In this document: piece after piece, positions 29,639 to 38,913 of the stretch
How the letters are laid out: the number at the start of each line of letters is the position of its first letter
Position numbering within the stretch: the stretch's first letter is position 1
Source of the DNA: UBA1724 sp963621575
GTDB lineage: Bacteria; Verrucomicrobiota; Lentisphaeria; Oligosphaerales; Oligosphaeraceae
DNA length: 64,000 nt
Assembly (NCBI GenBank): GCA_963621575.1
Contig: CAVFEH010000003.1
Coordinates: 81,275 to 145,274 of the forward strand
Direction of reading: 5' to 3'
Translations under genes and position numbers: made by a program
The notes under the pieces: generated by a model
Seen by the model: the letters and a program-made list of their open reading frames with translations, nothing else
Database searches by the model: none
Told to the model about the DNA's origin: nothing

Positions 29639-31024
29639 CTAGAACTCCTTCCCGAAGTAGAGTTTGTAGAGCTGTGCGGCGTCCTGGTCGCCCTTGAGGC
29701 ATTCGGCCTCCAGAATGCGGCGGCCGCGCTCCCGGTCCTGGGACTTTCCGCCATCGCCGGTGAGATAGCACACGGCTACCTGCAACAGCGCGGCGGCGTC
29801 CTGGGAGTTCTCGGCCTTGTGCAGCCACTCCCGGGCGGCGGCGGGATCGGCCTCATGGCTCGGGGTGCCGTGGGAAAGGAGGATTCCCAGACGCGCCTGG
29901 GCCAGGGGCAGGCCGCTTCCGGCGGCCTTCTGGAGCCACTCCAGCGCGGCATCGGCGTCAACCCGGACGCCGTCGCCGTTGAGCAACGCCATGGCGAGCT
30001 CGTATTGCGCCAGGGCATCGCCGGCATCGGCGGCCACCTGGTAGTGCTTGAAGGCGGACAGGGCATTCCTGGTGGTGCCCACGCCGTCCTTGTAGCAGTT
30101 TCCCAGGAGGTATTCGGCGGTGGTGTATTTTGCCTCGGCGCTAATGGTGAACCAGTGGAAGGCCAGGTTTTCATTGGGGGGCGTTCCGATGCCCTCCAGG
30201 TAGCAGGTGCCCAGTTTTGCCTGGGCTTCGGGGTCGCCGTCATGGGCTGCCAGAGTCAGCCAGTGGAAGACCTCCCGGAAGTTCCGCGCGGTCCCCACGC
30301 CCTGCTGGTAGCAATCCGCCAGGCGCACCTGCGCGCGCACATGGCCGTTTTCGGCGGCTTTCACCAGATATTCCACTGCCGCGGGGGGATCCGTTTCCAC
30401 GCCATAGCCATTCAAATACTGCAGGGCAACCTGGAATTGGCAGGCGGGGTCGCCGGAATCAGCCAGCATTTTGTAATATTGGAAGGCCAGTTCCGGCTTG
30501 CCCTGGGACTCCGCAAAGACCGCAGTCTTCAACTGGGCCTCCGGGACGCCATGGTCAGCCGCATACCGATACCACTCCAGGGCACGCTTCCCATTCGCCT
30601 TCGCCACGCCGAAGCCGCCGTCGTAGCAGATGGCCACGTTGTACATCGCCTCTGGATTGCCGTTCTTGGCCGCCTCGGAGAACCATTTGAAAGCCTTCTT
30701 GTAGTCCCGTTTCTCGCCAGCGCTGCCATCAAAGTAGATCTTGCCCAATGTCAGCTGCGCATTGGCATTGCCGCGCTTGGCCAGCTCCAGTACCTTCTTG
30801 ACCGAAACCGCGTCCTTGTCGTTTTCCTTCTTCTTCGGGTAGATCTTCTTGGATTTGTCGCCGTCCGTGGGGATGTATTTGCCGTGGAGGGGCTGCTCCG
30901 GCACGGCTTGCCTGGGCTTCTTTCGGCCGAAGGGCCACCACCAGGACGCCGGCAACGCAGCCGGAGCCATCAGAAAACAGGCCACCAGCAACAGGAAGAG
31001 AGATTTACGAAGGGAATTGCTCAT
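29639..31024 (-). CDS. Secreted Sel1-repeat protein
   Basis: 461 residues from the ATG at 31024, preferred over the ATG at 31033 because AAGGA then sits nine bases upstream. An N-terminal signal sequence (SLRKSLFLLLVACFLMAPAALPA) is followed by about ten Sel1-type TPR repeats of 36 residues, seen as recurring A-x-x-x-LG-xx-Y-x-xG and A-xxW-xxxAA patterns (for example GNANAQLTLGKIYFDG, GNPEAMYNVAICYDGG). Such repeats form an alpha-superhelix for protein-protein contacts, often in the periplasm. The partner is unknown. It ends 42 bp before panB. Confidence 0.9.
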   Translation of the reverse strand: MSNSLRKSLFLLLVACFLMAPAALPASWWWPFGRKKPRQAVPEQPLHGKYIPTDGDKSKKIYPKKKENDKDAVSVKKVLELAKRGNANAQLTLGKIYFDGSAGEKRDYKKAFKWFSEAAKNGNPEAMYNVAICYDGGFGVAKANGKRALEWYRYAADHGVPEAQLKTAVFAESQGKPELAFQYYKMLADSGDPACQFQVALQYLNGYGVETDPPAAVEYLVKAAENGHVRAQVRLADCYQQGVGTARNFREVFHWLTLAAHDGDPEAQAKLGTCYLEGIGTPPNENLAFHWFTISAEAKYTTAEYLLGNCYKDGVGTTRNALSAFKHYQVAADAGDALAQYELAMALLNGDGVRVDADAALEWLQKAAGSGLPLAQARLGILLSHGTPSHEADPAAAREWLHKAENSQDAAALLQVAVCYLTGDGGKSQDRERGRRILEAECLKGDQDAAQLYKLYFGKEF

Positions 31025-31339
31025 TTGTTCCATTCCTTGCGCCGCATGGGGGTGTAGAAATCACGCGGGGCCGCGCCCGCCCTCCCGCGCCTCGGGGCCC
31101 GGATGTGGTCAGTTAATGTAAACCGTACTCCTCCCTCCTTTCGCTTTTTTTGGCGCACCCGAAATAAGTGGCGATGCAGGGCTCCCTTGTCGATTCTGGA
31201 ACCGCGTTGCCGGGAGAAGGCCGGGTGTCCAAAGGATAGTGGCCGCCGGCTCTTTGTCCCAGTTTTGGCATCTGGCCATGGGAGACAAGGGGCTGCCATC
31301 CATGGTTTCCGTGGCGCCACAGCGCGCCGGATTGCAATG
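31025..31339. other. Intergenic region upstream of the Sel1 gene
   Basis: 315 bp with no convincing gene. On the minus strand it follows the U32 gene stop and precedes the Sel1 start. An imperfect nested inverted repeat lies at about 31253-31293 (TTGTCCCA ... TGGGAGACAA with TGGC/GCCA inside). A purine-rich stretch (GCGAAAGGAGGGAGGAG on the minus strand) lies about 100 bp before the start. No clear promoter consensus. Confidence 0.4.
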
Positions 31340-33433
31340 CTACCGCAGGATTCTGTCGAAGTTGAAGAGGAATGGCGTGGATTCGGGAGCGGGCGGGGTG
31401 GCGGTGCCTGCGGGGAGTCCGGTCAGATCCAGTTCCAGGTGTGCGGCGTGGATGGCGGGATCCCGGAGGGCTCGCCAGTCCATGGGAGTGTGCGCCTTCA
31501 GGAGGGTGAGCTGTCCCTGCTTATGGGGGACTACCCGGCACTTCCGGGCATCCTGGAGGGGCTCGCCTTCGGGAAATTCCGGCGGGAGGACGGCGCGGGT
31601 GGTCATGAGAGCGGGATGGCTGAAGAGAGTGAGCGCCAGGGGGACCGGGCAGGTGGCGGTGAGCTCCCGGATCTGCCGGCGATCCATTTCCCAGGAGAGT
31701 GCGCACCACTGTGCTCCCAGTCGCTCCAGGGTCTGCGCCGCCAGGCTGTTGAGGACCGCCATGCCCTGTCCCGTGGCGAAGGGAATTCCGGCCTGGCGGC
31801 AGAGCCAGAGGGTATCCCAGGAGTTTGCCTCCGCCATGAGGCCCCGTTCCTTCCCCCATTTGAGCAGTGCGGAGAGCCCCTCCAGGTCCGCTTCGTAGCA
31901 GACGGCGGGGAGCGCCAGGACGGCCTCCGACGCCTGCTTCCGGGGAAGACTTTCGAGGGCATTTGACAGCGCCTCGGGGGTGTGCCGTGCGGTGACCGCA
32001 ATGAGGAGTCGCGGCAGGGGATTGGGCTGGTGCCGCGGGAGGGCCGGAAGTTGTTCCGGAGTCAGCCGCAGGAAGTCTGCGGGGCCCCCCAAGGGGAGCC
32101 GGTTTGGGGAGTCCTTGCGGGTCTTCTGGTCCAGGAGTGACTGGAGGTCCCTGGGGAGGGGGATTCGGACCACGCCGTCGTCCTCTCGGGATGCCTTTCG
32201 GAGGAAGTCCTGGAGATTCTGGAGGATGGTGTCCTGGAAGCGGCGAGGCAGGAGAAGGTCTTTCAACTCCCCGGGGAGGACAATCTGCGCGGCGGTGTCG
32301 GGGAGGGCGTCCGCGGCATCGTGAATCATCTTGGCGAGGGACAGGGCGCGCCGGGGATTGGGGATGCGCTGGGGCGGAATCCGGAAAGTCTCCTGCGCCT
32401 CCCCCATGCGGCACTGGAAGAGGACGCCGCCCGGCGCGTCACGCGTTATCGCCACGGAAAGTCCCTCCGGCTCTTCGGAAGAACACCCCGTGGCGCCTGC
32501 AGGATTGTCCGTCGCGGTGGAAGGCGCGGGCGCCGTTCCCTTGGCACGCCCCTGGATTTGGTCTGTCAAATTCTCTCGATGGCCCTCGTAGTACCCCTGG
32601 GTCAGGGTGCGCCCGGTATATCCGCCCAGGGCGTCTGCATCCTTTCGGAGTTCGTCCAGGGGGCGTCTTGCATCCAGCGCTTGTCGGTAGAGAGTGACGG
32701 CCTGTGAGACCCATTGCGCGCCCTTGAGGCGCCCCTCGATTTTCAGGGAGTCCACGCCCATGGCCTGGAGTTCGGGGATTTTTTCCAGGAGGCAGAGGTC
32801 TTTTGTGGAGAGCGGGTGCCGTTCCGTGGCACCGGGGAGGTCCCGTTTCCACCCCACGCGGCAGGGAGAGGCGCAGGCTCCCCGGTTTCCGCTCCTGCCA
32901 CCGACCCAGCTGGAGAGGAGGCAACGACCGGATGCGCAGACGCAGAGCGCGCCCTGCACGAAGACCTCTAGCTCTATCCCCGGGACCTTTGCACAGGCGG
33001 CGATCTCCTCCCGGGAGAGTTCCCGCGCCAGGACCACACGGTGGCATCCCAGCTCCTTCGCCATGCGGACGCCGGCACTGCTGGAAACGCCTGCCTGGGT
33101 GCTTACATGGAACTGCAGCTCCGGGAACATCGACGCCAACGGCAAGAGCGCGGGATCCCGCAGGATCACGGCGTCCACCTTGCACTGCCGCGCCAATTCC
33201 AGGGTGCGCAAAGCCAGTCCCAATTCCCGTTGAGCCAGGTCGATGTTCAGCGTCAGATGCGCCTTGGCGCCCCGCTTGTGAATCTTCTCCACCACCGCCG
33301 GCAACTCCTCCGGGGAGAAGTTCAGGGCGCCTCGACGCGCGTTGAGTCGGCGGAGTCCGAAATAAACGGCGTCGGCGCCGGCGTCCAGGGCGGCGTCCAG
33401 GGTGTTGGCGTTGGCGGGTGCGAGGAGTTCCAT
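31340..33433 (-). CDS. Peptidase U32 family protein (RlhA-like RNA hydroxylation enzyme)
   Basis: 697 residues. The N-terminal TIM barrel begins MELLAPANANTLDAALDAGADAVYFGL and contains FHVSTQAGVSS, VVLARELSREEI, EVFVQGALCVCASGRCLLSS and RGACASPCRVGW, giving the four-cysteine cluster of the U32 family; SLKIEGRLKG follows. The long C-terminal region is the size found in RlhA (YdcP), which hydroxylates C2501 of 23S rRNA, rather than in the shorter TrhP or UbiU/V. Despite the family name these are not proteases. A second, shorter U32 protein is at 56973-58217. Confidence 0.82.
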   Translation of the reverse strand: MELLAPANANTLDAALDAGADAVYFGLRRLNARRGALNFSPEELPAVVEKIHKRGAKAHLTLNIDLAQRELGLALRTLELARQCKVDAVILRDPALLPLASMFPELQFHVSTQAGVSSSAGVRMAKELGCHRVVLARELSREEIAACAKVPGIELEVFVQGALCVCASGRCLLSSWVGGRSGNRGACASPCRVGWKRDLPGATERHPLSTKDLCLLEKIPELQAMGVDSLKIEGRLKGAQWVSQAVTLYRQALDARRPLDELRKDADALGGYTGRTLTQGYYEGHRENLTDQIQGRAKGTAPAPSTATDNPAGATGCSSEEPEGLSVAITRDAPGGVLFQCRMGEAQETFRIPPQRIPNPRRALSLAKMIHDAADALPDTAAQIVLPGELKDLLLPRRFQDTILQNLQDFLRKASREDDGVVRIPLPRDLQSLLDQKTRKDSPNRLPLGGPADFLRLTPEQLPALPRHQPNPLPRLLIAVTARHTPEALSNALESLPRKQASEAVLALPAVCYEADLEGLSALLKWGKERGLMAEANSWDTLWLCRQAGIPFATGQGMAVLNSLAAQTLERLGAQWCALSWEMDRRQIRELTATCPVPLALTLFSHPALMTTRAVLPPEFPEGEPLQDARKCRVVPHKQGQLTLLKAHTPMDWRALRDPAIHAAHLELDLTGLPAGTATPPAPESTPFLFNFDRILR

Positions 33434-33469
33434 GGAGGGAAGGTGCTTCTGTGGAAGAGGGTGCGGGGG

Positions 33470-33510
33470 ATATAAAGAACCCCCGCGGCTGCCATGGCGC
33501 CGCGAGGGGG
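33470..33510 (-). terminator. Terminator of the DUF481 gene
   Basis: On the minus strand CCCCCTCGCGGC and GCCGCGGGGG pair (one bulged T) around GCCATGGCA and are followed by TTCTTTATAT. It lies about 65 bp past the stop of the barrel gene and 37 bp before the U32 start. Confidence 0.7.
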
Positions 33511-33574
33511 ACGCGGCGGGGGAGGGTGAGGCGCGGGGGCGTCTTGTTTTTTTACGCGGGGGAGGGCGCGGGGG

Positions 33575-34639
33575 TTACTTCCACTTGAAGACCATCTTTG
33601 CAAAGTAGCTGGTCTCCAGGCGGCGCGCGTCGTCCACGACCCGGCTGTTGTACTCGTTGGAGATTCCCACGCGGAGGCTCATGGGATACTGGAAGAGCAT
33701 GGGGATGTCCAGGGAGGACTCGTGGAGGATGCGGTAGTCGTGGATGTCGTCGAGGGAGGGCTGGTAGGTCAGGTCGGTGACCAGCTTGCCCCATTCCTGG
33801 ATGTTGCGCTCGTAGTGGGCGGCAAACTGCCCCCCCATGGCGTCGGAATGGCTGCCGTCGGTGTATTTGCGGCTCTTTGCGGAGAGGCCGGCGCGGACCC
33901 TCAGGCTGCTGACGGGGTTCTCGAAGATGTAGTAGCCGAAACCGGCGCCCAGCTCTTCGCGGAGGCGCAGGCCGCTGGTGGTCTGCTGCTCAATCTCGCC
34001 GTTGGCATACCAGGTGTAGGGGCTCTCGCAGATCTTTCGCTCGTAGTCGGTGCCGGCCAGATACTTCTTGGTGTTGGTGTTGTGGTTCTCCCGGCCATAC
34101 TGGGCGTTGGCGTAGAGCTTCCACTTGTCAATGGGCCCCGAGAGGGTGGCCACGGTGCCGACACCGCCATTGAACTTCTCGGTGTTGCCTGTCTTGCCGG
34201 CGATGTCAACCGAGAACTCGCCCTCCCAGGTGCGCCTGGGAGGAAGCGTGGGGTCGTCCATGCCATCCAGCCACAGGTTCTGGACATTGCCCAGGGTCAG
34301 GGACAGCGGCCCCTTCACAGGCGACGGCTTCGCAACCGGCGCCCCGGCCTGGTCAACGGCCTCGGCGGAAACAGGCGTGGCCTCGCGGGTGGTGATGCGG
34401 CCGTCCACGCGCTGGCCGTCTTTGGTGACCAGATGGACGGCGCCCTGGGTGTTTAGCTTCACTATGCGGTCGGCGGGGATTTTCAGGGTGCCGGCAAAAT
34501 CGGTCTCCACGGTGGCGGTGCCGCCGGAGATGCTCTTCAGGGTGCCGTTGAGGACGGATCCGTCGTCGAGGACGAGGCGGTCAGCCAGCAGGGGGAACGC
34601 CAAGACGGAGAGGGCGAGGAGGGACAGGAGTTTCTTCAT
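33575..34639 (-). CDS. DUF481 family outer-membrane protein
   Basis: 354 residues with a clear signal peptide (MKKLLSLLALSVLAFPLLA). Residues 20-75 form a small beta-domain (DRLVLDDGSVLNGTLKSISGG, LKIPADRIVKL). From about residue 125 the sequence alternates polar and hydrophobic residues with aromatic girdles (WEGEFSVDIAGKTGNTEKF, WKLYANAQYGRENHNTNTKKYL), the DUF481 salt-induced barrel pattern, and it ends in SYFAKMVFKWK, typical of the last strand. The function of DUF481 is unknown. The ATG at 34639 is the one immediately before the signal peptide. Confidence 0.85.
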   Translation of the reverse strand: MKKLLSLLALSVLAFPLLADRLVLDDGSVLNGTLKSISGGTATVETDFAGTLKIPADRIVKLNTQGAVHLVTKDGQRVDGRITTREATPVSAEAVDQAGAPVAKPSPVKGPLSLTLGNVQNLWLDGMDDPTLPPRRTWEGEFSVDIAGKTGNTEKFNGGVGTVATLSGPIDKWKLYANAQYGRENHNTNTKKYLAGTDYERKICESPYTWYANGEIEQQTTSGLRLREELGAGFGYYIFENPVSSLRVRAGLSAKSRKYTDGSHSDAMGGQFAAHYERNIQEWGKLVTDLTYQPSLDDIHDYRILHESSLDIPMLFQYPMSLRVGISNEYNSRVVDDARRLETSYFAKMVFKWK

Positions 34640-34712
34640 TCTGGTAGGTACTTTGTTTGGGGATTCCGGGGATGGCCTCCTTGTTGGAGGAGGCTGTTTT
34701 GTGGAAAGAGTT

Positions 34713-35483
34713 TTACGGATGCCGGGGGGCGGTTTCCACCGGAGGGAATTCGCTTTCCTGGGCGTGGACCAGGTATCCTGAGGCATGGAAGGAGAAGCCG
34801 ATGGCGAGGAGCAGGACTGCCATGGGCAGGACCAGGCGCTTCCATGGGAAGTCGGTCTTGCGCCGGGAACACCAGAGTGCCACGGCGGGAATGCCCGGGA
34901 GCAGCAATGCGCTCCATGGCATGGAGGCCCCCACGGCGACCACGGAGCACAGGGAGGCGCCCACCATCCACCAGAGCCACCGCCGGGAGTCTATGTGGGT
35001 GGCGCAGTAGAGCGCGGCGTAGGAGAAGAGCGATATGGCGATGACGCCCCGCAGCTCTGGTTGGGCCACCGATTCTATGTGGCTTGGCCAGATGGCGGAG
35101 AGGAGTGCGATGAGGAGGCGGAGGTTGGCCGGCACCCGCAACGCCCGCAGAAGAAGCCAGAGGAAGATGATTTTGCACAGGTACCCGAACAGGCTGTGAA
35201 AGCGGAAGAAATTGGGTTCCCGGGCCCCCAGCACGAAGTAGTCAATGGTCAGCGATGCTTGGATGGTGGGGGTGTACGGCCTTCCTGGGACTCCCGTGAA
35301 GGAGGACTTCAGGGACTCCACGAAGGATGCGGGGTTGGACGCCTGCCAGGGGACGGGCTTCCATATCAGGAACGATGGCGTCAAGATCGCCGCGATGATG
35401 ACCAGGAGCGAAATGAAGATGCGCACATCATGCCGGTTCTTCCGCTGGACGTCCTTTACTTTCAATGTCTGGGAGATGTCCAT
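34713..35483 (-). CDS. Short TMTC-like membrane protein
   Basis: 256 residues, about six to seven hydrophobic segments. The segment GRPYTPTIQASLTIDYFVLG...NFFRFHSLFGYL and the later LLIALLSAIWPSHIESVAQPELRGVIAISLF match the hallmark loops of TMTC/PMT-type membrane proteins (GRPL-x-x-LSLALDY, and the HP-x-HTEAVA-x-x-x-GR pattern). Normal members have around ten helices plus C-terminal TPRs; this one stops after the second loop and a few helices, so it is a shortened or fragmentary member. No clear ribosome-binding site precedes the ATG at 35483. Confidence 0.6.
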   Translation of the reverse strand: MDISQTLKVKDVQRKNRHDVRIFISLLVIIAAILTPSFLIWKPVPWQASNPASFVESLKSSFTGVPGRPYTPTIQASLTIDYFVLGAREPNFFRFHSLFGYLCKIIFLWLLLRALRVPANLRLLIALLSAIWPSHIESVAQPELRGVIAISLFSYAALYCATHIDSRRWLWWMVGASLCSVVAVGASMPWSALLLPGIPAVALWCSRRKTDFPWKRLVLPMAVLLLAIGFSFHASGYLVHAQESEFPPVETAPRHP

Positions 35484-35643
35484 TGGGCGTGGGGGGATGG
35501 AGGACCTTCCGGCAGTGGGCGGTGCATGGGAAGCGGTACGGCAGGATATGGATGACGTTCTCCGCGTCCCCTGGTTCTTGGGGGGATCGGTTCGCTCATC
35601 CTCGCAGGGCACGTACATCCCCGAAAGGTCGTCGTCGATCTTT

Positions 35644-36663
35644 TCACCAGCGGTTCAGGTGCACCTGTTCCGGGTTGTATCGGGTGCGTGGGGGCTTGGT
35701 TTCCGAGGGCCATCCCAGGGCCACGGCGGCGACGGGGAGGATTCTTTCGGGGAGGTCGAAGAGCTTTCGGATGCCGTCGATGCGGTCCTGGTTGGGATGG
35801 ACTCCCAGCCAGCATGCGCCCAGCCCCATGATGCTGGCGGCCAGGAGGAGGTTCTCCATGCAGGCCGAGCAGTCCTGGAGCAAATAAGATATCTCCCTGT
35901 GGCAACACCGCTCCTGGTCCCCGCAGAGAATCATTCCCAGGGGCGCCTGGGCCAGGAATTTGCCGTTGGGAAGGCATTCGGAGACCTTTTCGCGCAGCCC
36001 GGCGTCCTGCAAAACAAGAAATTCGGCGGGATAGGTCGCGCGGGCGGAGGGGGCGGCCATGGCTGCCTCCAGCAGGAGGCCCACGTCGTGGTGGTCGACG
36101 CTCCTGGGCAGGAAGGACCGGATGGAGCGGCGGCGGAAAATGGGCTGCAGCCGGGCGTCCAGGGAGGCGCCCGCGCCGGAGGAGACGCCCTCCTCGCGGA
36201 TCTTCTTCACGATGGCGCTGGTGGAGCAGCCGGGGACCAAGGGGAGGATCCGGATCTGGCTTCCGCAGGCCTGCAATGCCTGGAACTCTTCCTGGTTCAG
36301 GGTCTCCGGCGTGTAGTCACCGCCCTTGACATAGACATCCGGCGCGCAACGGCGCAGGGCTTCGGTGGCCTGTGGGCCGGGGAAGACGCAGACCGCCCCC
36401 ACGCACTGCAGGGCGGCCAGCATGGCGGCACGGTCCTCTTGCGGCACCAGGGGGCGGGTGGGACCCTTCAGGGCCGTGACACTGGCGTCGTCGTTGACCA
36501 GCACCAGCAGGAGATCCCCCTGGGCCGCGGCCTGGGAAAGGTATTCCGCATGGCCGCGGTGCATGAGGTCGAAGACTCCGTTGGTGACCACAAGGCGGCG
36601 TCCGGAGCGGCGGACTTCCTCCCTCCAGGGGGAGAGCTGTGCGTAGGGAATGATCTTTTCCAT
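35644..36663 (-). CDS. Fusion of RfaE2-type nucleotidyltransferase and nitroreductase
   Basis: 339 residues in one uninterrupted frame. Residues 1-165 are a complete RfaE2/HldE C-terminal cytidylyltransferase domain: LVVTNGVFDLMHRGHAEYL (HxGH motif), VLVNDDASV, PLVPQEDRAAMLAAL, DVYVKGGDY and GCSTSAIVKKI. Residues about 172-339 are a nitroreductase fold: RRRSIRSFLPRSV, LEAAMAAPSARATYPAEFLVL, LLLAASIMGLGACWLGV and VAAVALGWPSE (FMN-binding regions). RfaE2 activates heptose phosphate for lipopolysaccharide; nitroreductases are FMN oxidoreductases. I know of no standard protein with this pair. The kinase half of HldE is absent. Confidence 0.85.
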   Translation of the reverse strand: MEKIIPYAQLSPWREEVRRSGRRLVVTNGVFDLMHRGHAEYLSQAAAQGDLLLVLVNDDASVTALKGPTRPLVPQEDRAAMLAALQCVGAVCVFPGPQATEALRRCAPDVYVKGGDYTPETLNQEEFQALQACGSQIRILPLVPGCSTSAIVKKIREEGVSSGAGASLDARLQPIFRRRSIRSFLPRSVDHHDVGLLLEAAMAAPSARATYPAEFLVLQDAGLREKVSECLPNGKFLAQAPLGMILCGDQERCCHREISYLLQDCSACMENLLLAASIMGLGACWLGVHPNQDRIDGIRKLFDLPERILPVAAVALGWPSETKPPRTRYNPEQVHLNRW

Positions 36664-36704
36664 TTGTCCGGAGGGGGGAAGGTGATTCGCCGTTTTTGGG
36701 GCGC

Positions 36705-38822
36705 CTATGCGCGGAGGAAGGCGAGGGTCTCGTCGTCCAGGGCGTGGATGGCCTTGATGACCGCCTTCTCGCCGGCGGGCAAGGTCACTTCGTCGCCCAG
36801 CTTGTGCCCCAGCAGGACCTGTCCCAGGGGGGACTCGTAGGAGAACCAGTTCTTCTTGCTGTCGGTGTCGTGGAGACCCAGCAGGGTCACCTCCAGGGCG
36901 CCGCTCTTCTCCTGCTCAAGCGCCACACGGGCGCCCAGGATCACGTATGCGTTCACGTCCTGGTCGGCAAAGTCCATGGGACGGCAGGTGGCCAGCTCCC
37001 GCTCCAGGAAGTTCCGGCGGTGGTTCAGGCTGCGCTGCTGCTCCTTGGCGTATTTGTACTCGGAGTTCTCGGAGAGGTCGCCGTTGGCGCGGGCTTCCTC
37101 GATGGCCTTGGAGTTGGCGGGGATGGTGACGGTGAGCAGGGTGTTGAGTTCCTCCTGCAGCTGGTTGTAGCTGTGGTTGGAGGTGATGCGCTCCATGGCC
37201 TGCTTCTCCTCCACCACCTGCGCGGCGCCGCTTTCCTCCACCACGGGACGGGCCTTGGGGAAAAGGCGGACGATCTTCACCAGCAGGGACTGCTTTTCGC
37301 TGGAATCCAGCAGGGGGACGCGCTTGACGCAGCGCACCAGGTTGCGGATGGCGTCGTCGTCGCCGTCGCGCATGACGGCGCACTGGAAGGCGCTGTCGTC
37401 CAGAAGGAGCTTGTGGAGGTTCCGCTGGCTCTTCAGGTAGTTGCCCTTCAGATCCTTGTGGAGGGTCTTGAAGAGGAGGTAGCTGTCGGAGAGGTACTTC
37501 TTGCGATCTTCTCCGGAACCGGACTTCCACAGCCAGGCGTAGTGGTCGGCGGTGGGCTTGTTCTCCTTGAAGTCCTGGAGGATGCGGTCCACAAGGGCCT
37601 TCTTGTCTTCCGCTGCGGAGAAAAGCTTTTCGGTGTGGGCCCACAGGCGGAAGGGCATCTGGAGGGTGGCCTCAATCAGAAAGTCGCGGCCGGCGACTTG
37701 GCGAGTCAGGTCCATCCAGGCGGCAACCTGCTTGCCAGGGAGTTTGTCGGTGATCTCGACGAAGAGCTTCATGTCCTTCCACAACAACACCTTGTCGGAG
37801 AGCTTCCGGGAGATCTCCAGGATCAGCGGACGGGTGTTTTCCATGCGGAAGAGCAGCCCGGCCACGTTGGCCCATCGGGCCGCCATCTGGGGACGGGACG
37901 CCTCGCGGGTCAGGAGGTTCTCCAGATTTTCACGATTCAGGTCGTCGCAACGGGTCGTCTCCTTCTTCTGGATGGCATCGTCCAGGCGGACCTCCAGTTC
38001 CATCAGGGAACGGCTGTAGTCCCAGCGGGCGGAGGTGCCGGAGGCCGCCTTGGCGGTGTTCTGGCGCTCTTTGCTGTTGCTGCAGATGGTGCGCAGCTCG
38101 TCGTCGGTGTAGTGCCCGGCGATCAGTCGTTCGAAGAGGGTGGGAGTGGGCTCCAGACGGGTGATCACGCTCTCCAGGGCGGCGTCACGCAGGTCCTGCA
38201 GCTTTGTGAAGCCGAGGGAGGCGGTCTCCTTGGCGAAGAGCTTGTCGAGGGTGCCGCCGACGACGGGGATGACGGCCTTCTCCAGGAAGAGCGCCAGGGG
38301 GATCCGGCGCTCACGCTCCTGCTCGGCAAGGACCTCGCAGGCCTCTTCGTCCAGGGAGAGGACCTTGCCAAGGCCGTAGGCCGCGTCCCAGAAGCGGGCG
38401 CCGGGACGGATGGCGCAGAAAACTTCCAGACGGCGTCCGGCGGCCGCCAGGTCGCTCTTTTCGTCCAGGAGTCCCAGGATCTCCAGAATGCCCTGGGCGT
38501 TTTGGCATTTGGGGTAGAGGGCCAGGAAGAGATGCTGGTAGAGGTGGCGCAGGAGGGGGGTGTCCAGCCCCACGCACAGCATGGCGCGCAGAAGCTTCTT
38601 CTGTTCGGCGGAGAGCTCCTGCTTGTCCGTGACATCATGGAAGACCTCTTCCATGCCCTTTTTCCATTCGTCTCGCAGGAATTCGGGCCAGGCGGCGGCC
38701 TTGGAAGGCGCGCTGCTCAGGATGTCGGCCAGGTCGTTGCCGGACTTGATGCCCTTTTCGGCGGCGTCTGCAAAGAGGGGTTTCAGATGGGGGATGTCAC
38801 GATAGGAGACGGTGGTTGCCAT
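36705..38822 (-). CDS. Large protein with C-terminal GreA transcription-factor module
   Basis: 705 residues. The last 165 residues are a complete GreA-type factor: a coiled coil with ARANGDLSENSEYKYAKEQQ (the acidic tip residues Asp and Glu that reach into the RNA polymerase channel) and an FKBP-like C-terminus (NWFSYESPLGQVLLGHKLGDEVTLPAGE). GreA rescues backtracked RNA polymerase by stimulating transcript cleavage. The roughly 540-residue N-terminus is all-helical in appearance, with Leu/Ala-rich repeats resembling TPR or HEAT stacking, and has no known motif I can name. Ordinary GreA is about 158 residues, so this is a four-fold extension. Confidence 0.82.
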   Translation of the reverse strand: MATTVSYRDIPHLKPLFADAAEKGIKSGNDLADILSSAPSKAAAWPEFLRDEWKKGMEEVFHDVTDKQELSAEQKKLLRAMLCVGLDTPLLRHLYQHLFLALYPKCQNAQGILEILGLLDEKSDLAAAGRRLEVFCAIRPGARFWDAAYGLGKVLSLDEEACEVLAEQERERRIPLALFLEKAVIPVVGGTLDKLFAKETASLGFTKLQDLRDAALESVITRLEPTPTLFERLIAGHYTDDELRTICSNSKERQNTAKAASGTSARWDYSRSLMELEVRLDDAIQKKETTRCDDLNRENLENLLTREASRPQMAARWANVAGLLFRMENTRPLILEISRKLSDKVLLWKDMKLFVEITDKLPGKQVAAWMDLTRQVAGRDFLIEATLQMPFRLWAHTEKLFSAAEDKKALVDRILQDFKENKPTADHYAWLWKSGSGEDRKKYLSDSYLLFKTLHKDLKGNYLKSQRNLHKLLLDDSAFQCAVMRDGDDDAIRNLVRCVKRVPLLDSSEKQSLLVKIVRLFPKARPVVEESGAAQVVEEKQAMERITSNHSYNQLQEELNTLLTVTIPANSKAIEEARANGDLSENSEYKYAKEQQRSLNHRRNFLERELATCRPMDFADQDVNAYVILGARVALEQEKSGALEVTLLGLHDTDSKKNWFSYESPLGQVLLGHKLGDEVTLPAGEKAVIKAIHALDDETLAFLRA

Positions 38823-38913
38823 GGAGTTTTTCCTATTCCTTCAGGATTCAGGGTTGGGGATGATTGGGAAGCGTGAGTGGAAAGTCGAAAAGGGATGTGC
38901 GCGGGCGTCGATG

